Of a stretch of DNA of 12,653 nt, positions 7,293-12,653 are shown piece by piece. The translations under genes were made by a program, and so were the position numbers. This DNA is from JBHEMK01 sp046262635 (lineage in GTDB: Bacteria; Actinomycetota; Thermoleophilia; Gaiellales; Gaiellaceae). The stretch's first letter is position 1, and each line of letters begins with the position of its first letter. The stretch spans positions 1 through 12,653 of the forward strand of contig JBHEMK010000047.1 in the NCBI GenBank assembly GCA_046262635.1, in the 5' to 3' direction. The notes beneath the pieces are model-generated. The model worked only from the letters and a program-made list of their open reading frames with translations. It searched no databases and had not been told where the DNA came from.

Positions 7293-7523
7293 TCAAACAG
7301 ACTTCCCGGGAACGACTTCACAAGCGTGTTTGCGCCACGCCTCTCGTGCGGGCAACCCACGGGGGCTGGCATCTCCGCCGGCGAGGGGATCGCGCCTGGC
7401 TGCACCGCGCCCTTCGAGTGTCGCGACAACCGTTCGCTCGTCCTCGATCAGGTCGTTTCGGTCTCTCAGCTCGCCAAGTGTCTTGACGAGGATCGCGCCG
7501 AAGCCGTGGGACGGATCGTCCAT
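7293..7523 (-). CDS. Hypothetical 76-residue protein
   Basis: An antisense ORF upstream of the small membrane protein gene and on the same strand. It begins ATG-GAC-GAT (MDDPSHGFGAILVKTL). The main support is the ribosome-binding site GGAGAGGG immediately in front, plus mostly G/C third positions in the first 40 codons. Residues 8-40 look like a charged amphipathic helix region (E-L-R-D-R-N-D-L-I-E-D-E-R). The second half (from about residue 42) is Arg/Ala/Gly/Pro-rich and less protein-like, so the gene may be truncated or its tail may be noise. I recognise no family. The 149-nt gap to the next gene on this strand would allow an operon. Confidence 0.4.
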   Translation of the reverse strand: MDDPSHGFGAILVKTLGELRDRNDLIEDERTVVATLEGRGAARRDPLAGGDASPRGLPAREAWRKHACEVVPGKSV

Positions 7524-7527
7524 GGTT

Positions 7528-7535
7528 CCCTCTCC
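7528..7535 (-). promoter_or_regulatory. Strong ribosome-binding site for the antisense 76-codon ORF
   Basis: On the minus strand GGAGAGGG stands four bases before the ATG at 7523 (GGAG is eight bases away). It is the best-placed Shine-Dalgarno sequence in the 2-kb spacer and is the main reason for calling the ORF. Confidence 0.45.
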
Positions 7536-7993
7536 GCAGTTGATGAACCCGGACTCGCAGCACCGCCGGAGCGGGCTACCGCTTGTTTCGCCGCTTGCCG
7601 GAAAGGCAAACCGGAGGCCTCGCTCTGGAGCCCCACTGTCGGGGTCTCCGTTCCGGCACGGGCACCAACACGGGAGGCACCGCGGAGACACGCGCCGGAG
7701 CGGAGGGCGTCGGGGCTAGACCGTGTCCGGCCCGCGCGCCGTAATCAGCCTGGCGCCCTCCGGTCTCAGACGGTGGTGCTCGTGCTGTCGCGCCCGCGGA
7801 AGCCGCCGAGGGTCGTGCACCCGTCGAGAGGGCGCGGGGCCGAGCTGCGCGCAGGCGGAAACCGCGAGCGAAAGGTCGGGAGCGGTACGCGCCACATCCG
7901 CCCGCCCCCGACCGCACGATCGTGACCCACACGGAGCGGGCGACACATTCAGGTGTGCTCACACGAACCCGTTCGAACAAAGGGGCCCGGCGG

Positions 7994-8076
7994 GGCGAAA
8001 ACCTGATCGCCGGCGAGGAGTGGATCCATGCCTCTGGGCCGTTCGGTCCGGCTCGTAAGGCTTGGCCCAGTCCATG
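7994..8076. repeat. Adjacent stem-loops in the infB-ylxP spacer
   Basis: First hairpin: GGCGA at 7994-7998 with TCGCC at 8007-8011, loop 8 nt. Second: CTGGGCC at 8034-8040 with GGCCCAG at 8064-8070, extended outward across a small internal loop by CATG at 8027-8030 with CATG at 8073-8076. This gives an 11-bp interrupted stem. The pairings are exact as written; whether an RNA is made from either strand is unknown. Confidence 0.4.
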
Positions 8077-8336
8077 CGAGAGCAAACTTCCCTGCTCAGG
8101 CGAGGAAGGCACGTGTTTGCCGATCCCGCGCGGACGTATCGCGAGCCCGCCATGGGGAGACGAAACCGTCGGGCGGCCGAGACGCGGCTCCGGCCGCCTC
8201 AACAGGCTCGGCACTGCGGTTCGCGCCCGAACGGTGCCGAGAGGCCCTGCGCACCGCGGACGGCCGGCGCCTGCGGCGTGGGCGAGCAGCCCGCCGACCG
8301 CCTGACCCCGGGCACGATCAGGTCGCAGATGTCGCT

Positions 8337-8424
8337 CACCGCCGGTGCCCCCTGTGAAGGAACTCCCGCACAGGCCGAAACGCGTGCGCCTCCCCGACGA
8401 TCAGGCGGCTCCACTGGAGGCGCA
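8337..8424 (+). promoter_or_regulatory. Three consecutive inverted repeats upstream of ylxP
   Basis: Stem 1: CACC 8337-8340 with GGTG 8344-8347. Stem 2: CCTGTG 8351-8356 with CACAGG 8369-8374. Stem 3: TGCGCCTCC 8385-8393 with GGAGGCGCA 8416-8424, a perfect 9-bp stem. The 3' arm of stem 3 contains GGAGG, the only Shine-Dalgarno-like string near ylxP, so in an RNA it would be hidden. However, GGAGG is 15 nt from the ATG at 8436, too far for normal use. This could be a structured leader, or chance in GC-rich DNA. Confidence 0.35.
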
Positions 8425-8429
8425 TCCTC

Positions 8430-8435
8430 TTCAAT
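8430..8435 (+). promoter_or_regulatory. Possible -10 box for leaderless ylxP transcription
   Basis: TTCAAT lies six bases before the second in-frame ATG (8442). The same CTTCAATAT string occurs at the rbfA start. With no usable ribosome-binding site at either gene, this fits a -10 element driving a leaderless mRNA. No -35 match was found. Confidence 0.3.
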
Positions 8436-8750
8436 ATGTCAATGGCAGCGGGCTACGTGGGGATCCTGAGCGTCGAGCTTCATTTTCCCGAGTCCGGGTC
8501 GCTCAAGGGCAAGCGCAAGTACGTGAAGGCTGCGAAGGCGCAGCTGCAGAACCGCTTCGGCGCGAGCGTCGCCGAGGTCGATCACCATGAGCTCTGGCAG
8601 CGCTGCCGCCTGACCGTGGCCTGCGTCGCTCGCGGCCATCGGGAGCTCGCGGAGCTGCTCGACGGGGCTGAGCGCTACCTCGGCTCGCAGGCCTGGGACC
8701 TCGTGCGGCTCGAGCGCACGATTGTCGATCCGGACGACCAGCCTTCGTGA
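8436..8750 (+). CDS. ylxP: YlxP-like protein, DUF503 family
   Basis: 104 residues. DUF503 hallmarks are present: YVGILSVELHFPES at residues 7-20, S-L-K-G-K-R at 22-27, and SVAEVDHHELWQR at 44-56, the most conserved part of the family. YlxP proteins are small cytosolic proteins coded beside infB and rbfA in many bacteria; a part in ribosome assembly or translation is suspected but the activity is unknown. Two in-frame ATGs (8436, 8442) are possible starts and neither has a well-spaced ribosome-binding site; 8442 would fit a leaderless transcript. It is separated from infB by 2 kb and from rbfA by 465 nt, which is unusual for this gene block. Confidence 0.9.
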   Translation: MSMAAGYVGILSVELHFPESGSLKGKRKYVKAAKAQLQNRFGASVAEVDHHELWQRCRLTVACVARGHRELAELLDGAERYLGSQAWDLVRLERTIVDPDDQPS

Positions 8751-9215
8751 GCTCCCTGCTGGATGGCGGCACCACCCGATCCTCGAGCCCGCGGCGCCTC
8801 AGCCGCAGGAAGGTCGATTCTGCCGGCTCGCGGCGCGCTGCGCGACGGGCCGGAGGATGTGGATCCCGAAGAGGAAGGAGCGGGGGACTGATTTCCGCAG
8901 CGCCTTGGACGCGAACCGCCGCTGAGAGCAGCCCGCCGCCGAGCGCTCGACGACCGAGGGGCCCATCGACACGGACGAGCGGCCAGCCGAGGCCGCGCTT
9001 CCGACGTGCATGATCGAGGTCATGGCCGCAGCCATGCCTGGGATCGCGATGGCGCCGCCCGCGGCTGCCGGGCTCGGCCGAGGCCGAGAGCAAGGAGCGG
9101 CAGCCCGATGTTCGCGAGGACGAGGCCAACGCGAGACATCCGCGGCAACGGGTCCGGAGGCATCAGAGCGGGTGCCCACCAGGAGGAGCGCCGGCAAACC
9201 GCTTCAATATCCGGG
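8751..9215. other. Spacer between ylxP and rbfA, unexplained
   Basis: 465 nt with no clear gene. On the minus strand an ORF at 9020-9139 (39 codons) begins MSRVGLVLANIGLPLLALGL, which looks like a membrane helix, but it has no ribosome-binding site and runs into Arg/Pro-rich sequence. A different minus frame then reads GGAIAIPGMAAAMTSIMHVG. This may be a decayed antisense membrane-protein gene, or chance. An AGGAGGAG string at 9181-9188 is 27 nt ahead of the rbfA ATG with no start codon at a useful distance. Confidence 0.45.
9203..9208 (+). promoter_or_regulatory. Possible -10 box for leaderless rbfA transcription
   Basis: TTCAAT lies seven bases before the ATG at 9216, within CTTCAATAT (9202-9210), which is identical to the string at the ylxP start. 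Placement fits a -10 box with transcription starting at or next to the ATG. No -35 element is evident. Confidence 0.3.
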
Positions 9216-9566
9216 ATGGCGGAGCGGATGCGACGGGTGAACGAGTCGGTGCGGCAGGTGCTCGCCGAGGCGGTCGGAGAGCTCAAGGACCCAGGAATCG
9301 GGCTCGTGACCGTGACCGGGGTCGTCACCTCGGCCGATCTCCGCTACGCGACCGTCTACGTGAGCGTGTTCGGCTCCGAGCTGAAGCGGGAACGGAGCCT
9401 CGCGCGGCTGGAGGCGGCGCACGGGGTGCTTCAGGCGCGGCTGGGCCGTGAGCTGCGGATGAAGCGGACTCCGCAACTGACCTTCGAGTACGATCCGACG
9501 GTCGAGCGCGGCGTACGCATGACAAAACTCATCGATGAGCTCGCCCCAGGGGACGACGACGGCTGA
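9216..9566 (+). CDS. rbfA: 30S ribosome-binding factor RbfA
   Basis: 116 residues, normal length. RbfA is a KH-like protein that binds the immature 30S subunit and helps finish the 5' end of 16S rRNA. Seen here: the start M-x-x-R-M-x-R-V-N-E, then LKDPGIGLVTVTGVVTSAD (23-41), A-T-V-Y-V-S-V-F-G, and L-G-R-E-L-R-M-K-R-T-P-Q-L-T-F at 76-90, all typical. The frame is open far upstream, but homology begins at the ATG at 9216 (or 9228, which has GGCGGAG just ahead). The last 32 nt overlap nrnA, so translation of the two is probably coupled. Confidence 0.94.
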   Translation: MAERMRRVNESVRQVLAEAVGELKDPGIGLVTVTGVVTSADLRYATVYVSVFGSELKRERSLARLEAAHGVLQARLGRELRMKRTPQLTFEYDPTVERGVRMTKLIDELAPGDDDG

Positions 9567-10557
9567 CCTACGGGCGGTCGCGGAGGCGCTTCGCGCCCAT
9601 GACCGCTTCGTCGTCGCGACCCACGAGAACCCCGACGGGGATGCGCTCGGATCGCTGCTCTCGACGACGCTGGCGCTCCGCCAGCTCGGCAAGGACGTCG
9701 AGATGTACCTCTACGGCGACGCGCCGCTGCCGCGCGAGTACGGCTTCATGGATCTGGACGGGCTCCTTCGGCGCCTTCCCGACGATGCCTCGGAGCGCAT
9801 TCTGGTGGCGGTCGACTGCGCCAAGGCCGACCGGCTCGGCCCCGACGACCGCGTCCTCGAGATTCCCGTCTCGGTGGTCGACATCGACCACCACCACGAC
9901 AACACTCGCTTCGGCGACGTCAACCTGATCGTCGCCGACGCCTCTTCGACCGGCGAGGTGCTCCGGGATGTTTTTCGCGAGCTGAGTGTCGAGTTGACTC
10001 CTGAGCTCGCCGAGCCCCTCTACATCGCCCTCGTCACCGACACGGGCCGCTTTCAGTACACGAACACGACGCCCAAGGCGCTTCACCTCGCCGCGGAGCT
10101 CGTCGAGGCAGGCGCAGACGTCCACCGCGTCTTTCAGGGTGTCTACGAGTCGATCGAGTTCGCGAAGCTCAAGCTGCTCGCGCGGGCGCTTGAGCGCGCA
10201 GTCATCTACGAGGGCGGACGGGTGGTCGTCTCCTACCTGCTGCGCACGGATTTCGCGGAGGTCGGGGCAGCCGAGCCGTACTCCGAGGGGATCATCGACT
10301 ATCTCCGCGCGGTCGAAGGAGCCCAAATGGCCGTGCTGATCCGCGAGCCGCCACGCGAGGAGGGGCCGTCGCGGCGCGTCAGCCTACGCTCGAGCACCGA
10401 TGAGCTCGACGTCTCGGCGATCGCACGCGAGTCGGGCGGCGGGGGCCACCGGCAGGCCGCGGGCTTCTCGAGCGAGGAGTCAATCGAGGCGATCTCCGAG
10501 TTCGTCCGCCGTGAGTTCTCCGCCGCGGCAGCGGCCGATGCCTCCGCGCGCGCGTAG
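9535..10557 (+). CDS. nrnA: DHH/DHHA1 phosphoesterase, NrnA-like nanoRNase/pAp phosphatase
   Basis: 340 residues, full length. The family removes nucleotides from 2-5-nt RNAs and in many members dephosphorylates pAp, using two metal ions. The DHH domain shows motif I H30-x-x-x-D34-x-D36 (HENPDGDALGS), motif II with D94 (VAVDCA), motif III D118-H119-H120, and D169 in VTDTGRFQY. The C-terminal DHHA1 substrate domain has GGGGHRQAAG at 301-310. It overlaps rbfA by 32 nt and truB by 20 nt. The rbfA-nrnA-truB order is common in Gram-positive bacteria and supports the NrnA assignment over a RecJ or polymerase-linked DHH protein. Confidence 0.93.
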   Translation: MSSPQGTTTADLRAVAEALRAHDRFVVATHENPDGDALGSLLSTTLALRQLGKDVEMYLYGDAPLPREYGFMDLDGLLRRLPDDASERILVAVDCAKADRLGPDDRVLEIPVSVVDIDHHHDNTRFGDVNLIVADASSTGEVLRDVFRELSVELTPELAEPLYIALVTDTGRFQYTNTTPKALHLAAELVEAGADVHRVFQGVYESIEFAKLKLLARALERAVIYEGGRVVVSYLLRTDFAEVGAAEPYSEGIIDYLRAVEGAQMAVLIREPPREEGPSRRVSLRSSTDELDVSAIARESGGGGHRQAAGFSSEESIEAISEFVRREFSAAAAADASARA

Positions 10558-11239
10558 CCCGTCGGGCATCGTGCTCGTCGACAAGCCGGCAGGCCCGAGC
10601 TCGTTCGCGCTCGTCGCGGAGCTGCGGCGGCGGACGGGCGCCCGGACCGGTCACACCGGCACGCTTGACCCGTTCGCCACCGGTCTCCTGCTTCTGTTGT
10701 CGGGCGCGGCAACCAAGCTTGCCCCGTGCTTTGTCGGCCTGGACAAGCGCTATGTCACCGAGGTCGATCTCGCCGCCAGGACGTCGACGGGCGACCCCGT
10801 CGGGGAGGTCGTCGAGCGGCCGCAGCTGCCGGCAGAGGACGAGCTCCGGCGGCGCCTCGCGAGCCTTCGCGGCGAGATCGAGCTGCCGATCCCCGCCGCC
10901 TCGGCCATCAAGATCGGCGGCGAGCGAGCGTACAAGCTGGCCCGCCGAGGCGTCGCTGTCGAGATGCCGCTGCGCCGCTCGCTCGTCGCGGCCCTCGACA
11001 TCATCGGGTACACGGGTGACACGGTCACGCTCGATCTGCGTGTGGGGTCGGGGACGTATGTGAGAGCGATTGCCGACGCCCTCGGCGGCCATTGCCGGAC
11101 ACTGCGCCGGATCGAGGTAGGACCGTTCTCGGTCGAGGAGGCCGACCCGGAGCGGATCGTGACCGCCGGCGACGCGCTTGCGCGCCTGCCCGCGGAGGCA
11201 CGGGCGAGGGTGCGGCAGGCCGTGCGGGAGCGCGCGTGA
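10538..11239 (+). CDS. truB: tRNA pseudouridine-55 synthase TruB (short form)
   Basis: 233 residues. TruB makes pseudouridine 55 in the T-loop of tRNAs. The N-terminus SGIVLVDKPAGPSS is canonical. The catalytic aspartate is D44 in GHTGTLDPFATGLL. The conserved T-S-T-G-D-P-V-G-E stretch, ERAYKLARRG, and GSGTYVRAIADALGG also match. Most bacterial TruB proteins have about 300 residues and end in a PUA-like domain; here the protein stops some 25 residues after the catalytic fold, so that domain is missing or very reduced. The start at 10538 lies inside nrnA and is set by homology. A frameshift near the 3' end is possible (see findings). Confidence 0.93.
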   Translation: MPPRARSPSGIVLVDKPAGPSSFALVAELRRRTGARTGHTGTLDPFATGLLLLLSGAATKLAPCFVGLDKRYVTEVDLAARTSTGDPVGEVVERPQLPAEDELRRRLASLRGEIELPIPAASAIKIGGERAYKLARRGVAVEMPLRRSLVAALDIIGYTGDTVTLDLRVGSGTYVRAIADALGGHCRTLRRIEVGPFSVEEADPERIVTAGDALARLPAEARARVRQAVRERA

Positions 11240-11342
11240 GCCGGCCCGATCGGCGCAGGCCCCATGGCTCGGCTCGGTGGCCGCCCTCGCCCGTCGGCTG
11301 TCGACGCCGCCGGAGCTGGCCTGGGCACGGAACGGCCGTCCG
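11240..11342 (+). other. Gap between truB and ribF
   Basis: 103 nt, the only real gap in the rbfA-ribF block. The ribF frame stays open through it and back into the end of truB (from at least 11178), with G/C-rich third positions and a plausible peptide (A-P-W-L-G-S-V-A-A-L-A-R-R). It may be a remnant of the lost TruB C-terminal domain, or a plain leader. No promoter or hairpin stands out. Confidence 0.35.
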
Positions 11343-12209
11343 ATGAGGACCGTCAACCACCTCGAGGAGCTCCAGCGCGTGCCGCGGGCGGTAGCCATCG
11401 GCACCTTCGACGGTGTCCATCTCGGCCATCGGCGCGTGATCGAGGCCGCGGGGGCGGCAGGACCGAAGGTGACCGCAGTCACATTCGCGCCCCACCCGCG
11501 AACGATTCTGGGCAACCGCGTCGAGCTGCTCTCGACTGTGGAGCGTCGCCTGGAGCTGATCGCAGCGCTCGGCGTCGAGGAGACGCTGCTCGTCGAGTTC
11601 ACGCTCGAACTTGCCGGGCTGCCGCCCGAGGAGTTCGCCGACTCGGTGCTGCGACGGCTCGGCGCGGAAGTGGTCGTGGCCGGCCCGGGCTTCCGCTTCG
11701 GCCGCGGTGCCCGCGGCGATCTCGAACTGCTCGGCGAGCTCGGCTTCGACGTCCGGACTGTGCCGCTCGTCGAAGACGTGTCCTCGAGCGCGATCCGGCG
11801 GCTGCTCCACGCCGGTCAGGTACGGGAGGCGGCGCGGCTGCTGGGGCGGCCGGCGGAGGTCGAGGGCAGAGTCGTGCTCGGGGACCAGCGCGGCGGTACG
11901 CTCGGATTCCCGACTGCGAACGTCGCGGTCGAGGGTGACCTCCTCGTGCCCGCGTACGGCATCTACGCCGGTGAGGCCGCGGGGCACCGGGCGGCGATCT
12001 CGATCGGGACGAATCCCCACTACGGGGGCGAGGAACGGCGGGTCGAGGCGTTTCTGCTCGACTTTCACGGCGATCTCTACGGCCGCCGGCTCGTCGTCGA
12101 GCTCTGGGAGCGGCTGCGCGACGAGCGCGTCTTCAAGAGCGAAGCCGAGCTGATCGAGGCGATCGCGGAGGACGTGGAGCAGACGCGGGCGGCGTCAAGG
12201 CCGCGGTAA
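11343..12209 (+). CDS. ribF: Bifunctional riboflavin kinase/FMN adenylyltransferase
   Basis: 288 residues, near the usual 300-310. The N-terminal adenylyltransferase domain converts FMN to FAD and has the nucleotidyltransferase motif GTFDGVHLGHR at 20-30 and the SSSAIRRLL motif at 147-155. The C-terminal kinase domain phosphorylates riboflavin and has GTLGFPTAN at 185-193, GIYAG, G-T-N-P-H-Y-G-G at 222-229, and the probable catalytic glutamate E235 before FLLDF. The ATG at 11343 is chosen because the protein-like start MRTVNHLEELQRVP leads straight into the conserved fold; GGAACGG about nine bases ahead is a weak ribosome-binding site. It follows truB as in many bacteria. Confidence 0.95.
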   Translation: MRTVNHLEELQRVPRAVAIGTFDGVHLGHRRVIEAAGAAGPKVTAVTFAPHPRTILGNRVELLSTVERRLELIAALGVEETLLVEFTLELAGLPPEEFADSVLRRLGAEVVVAGPGFRFGRGARGDLELLGELGFDVRTVPLVEDVSSSAIRRLLHAGQVREAARLLGRPAEVEGRVVLGDQRGGTLGFPTANVAVEGDLLVPAYGIYAGEAAGHRAAISIGTNPHYGGEERRVEAFLLDFHGDLYGRRLVVELWERLRDERVFKSEAELIEAIAEDVEQTRAASRPR

Positions 12210-12252
12210 AAGCACAGCGCAGGTTCTGGCGTCCTCCGGCATCTATCCAGCT

Positions 12253-12653
12253 ATGGCGCTCGAAACCGCTCTGCTCGACGCCGTCTCCTGCATTGCCTGC
12301 GGAACGGTGTACGTGAAACCTGCCGCCCGCGGCGACTCTGACGCCGGGGAGAAGTGCCCGGCCTGCACGCACGACGGCTGGATCGCCGTCGGCCTGACAG
12401 GGAACGCCCGAGGAGCCGGCGCCGTGCCCGTGAAGGCGCAAGTTTTCCCGCGCCGCGATGTCCCTTGGAACGTGGAGCGGAACCGGCAGACGAAGAACCA
12501 CCTCTTGCGCCTGGACAGCGTGCGTTGCCTCGAGTGCAGCGAGATCTACTCAAAGCCGCTCAGGGGCGGCACCGTCGAGGAGAACCCCGGTTGCCCCAGC
12601 TGCGGCTACGTCGGCTGGATCTCGCTCAGCCTGCCAGACCGGCCTCGGTCCGG
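12253..12653 (+). CDS. Protein with two duplicated zinc-ribbon modules (3' end cut off)
   Basis: At least 133 residues, open at the window edge; family not recognised. Module 1 has C13-x-x-C16, 18 residues, C35-x-x-C38; module 2 has C92-x-x-C95, 18 residues, C114-x-x-C117. Each pair is followed by G-W-I-x-x-x-L (42-48 and 121-127). About 14 of 38 positions match between modules, including a Y-x-K-P after the first CxxC, so one module is a duplicate of the other. The linker (49-89) is basic and contains PRRDVPWNVERNRQTK. Such ribbons bind zinc and often contact nucleic acid or protein; the function here is unknown. The ATG at 12253 has no ribosome-binding site in the 43 nt after ribF. A leaderless start or coupling to ribF is possible. 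Confidence 0.75.
   Translation, partial: MALETALLDAVSCIACGTVYVKPAARGDSDAGEKCPACTHDGWIAVGLTGNARGAGAVPVKAQVFPRRDVPWNVERNRQTKNHLLRLDSVRCLECSEIYSKPLRGGTVEENPGCPSCGYVGWISLSLPDRPRS

Larger units (their letters stand above)
7524..8435. other. Long spacer before ylxP, no convincing gene
   Basis: About 910 nt with no recognisable coding sequence. ORFs exist on both strands, as expected at this GC content, but their translations are Pro/Arg/Ser-rich and lack domains. No tRNA, RNase P RNA or tmRNA signature is visible. The stretch holds two adjacent stem-loops (7994-8011 and 8027-8076) and a series of inverted repeats just before ylxP (8337-8424), listed separately. It could be a decayed insertion or house an uncharacterised RNA. 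Confidence 0.5.

Noticed and set aside
7641..7689. GTCTCCG/CGGAGAC inverted repeat
   Set aside because: A 7-bp stem with a loop over 30 nt is at chance level for a sequence of this length and composition.
7961..7990. GTTCGAAC with flanking C and G runs, resembling a tRNA T-loop
   Set aside because: The flanks do not pair into a T-stem, and no acceptor or anticodon stem can be drawn around it.
7576..8214. 212-codon minus-strand ORF in the infB-ylxP spacer
   Set aside because: Pro/Arg/Ser-rich translation without hydrophobic core, motif or ribosome-binding site; open frames of this length are expected by chance at this GC content.
7922..8305. 127-codon plus-strand ORF in the infB-ylxP spacer
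   Set aside because: No recognisable domain, no ribosome-binding site, and it overlaps the inverted repeats; treated as chance.

Overview
The window is GC-rich bacterial DNA, roughly two-thirds G+C by eye, with strong G/C preference at third codon positions, tightly overlapping genes and one GTG start. It carries the conserved transcription/translation cluster rimP-nusA-ylxR-infB-ylxP-rbfA-nrnA-truB-ribF. Base composition, protein style and gene order suggest a deep-branching actinobacterium (Thermoleophilia such as Gaiellales or Solirubrobacterales are my best guess). No 16S or other lineage marker is present, so this is inference.

Layout. (1) 1-583: the C-terminal end of an unidentified protein, possibly a sugar-nucleotide transferase, overlapping by ATGA a small TPR protein. 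(2) 858-2092: dtd (D-aminoacyl-tRNA deacylase) overlapping by ATGA an RmlD-like NAD(P)-dependent reductase. (3) 2064-2161: a candidate promoter, then a textbook terminator-like hairpin with a T tract, just ahead of rimP. This may be an attenuating leader for the whole cluster. (4) 2162-6389: rimP, nusA, ylxR and infB, nearly gapless. NusA carries an added Cys3His zinc-finger-like module and a long acidic tail after its KH domains. (5) 6390-8435: a 2-kb break in the otherwise compact cluster. It holds an antisense two-helix membrane protein gene, an antisense 76-codon ORF with a strong ribosome-binding site, and several inverted repeats. The rest shows no convincing gene. (6) 8436-8750: ylxP (DUF503), then another unexplained 465-nt spacer. 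(7) 9216-12209: rbfA, nrnA, truB and ribF; the first three overlap. (8) 12253-end: the start of a protein with two duplicated zinc-ribbon modules, cut by the window edge.

Most of the plus-strand genes serve ribosome and RNA work: RimP and RbfA mature the 30S subunit, NusA and IF2 act in elongation/termination and initiation, TruB modifies tRNA, Dtd edits mischarged tRNA, and NrnA degrades very short RNAs. RibF makes FMN and FAD. The core genes are ordinary. The unusual items are the NusA zinc module, the duplicated zinc-ribbon protein, the rimP leader hairpin, the antisense insert between infB and ylxP, and a shared CTTCAATAT box at the starts of ylxP and rbfA. I found no tRNA, rRNA, CRISPR array or insertion sequence. 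I did not find clear evidence of a wholly new system; the odd items are individual leads.
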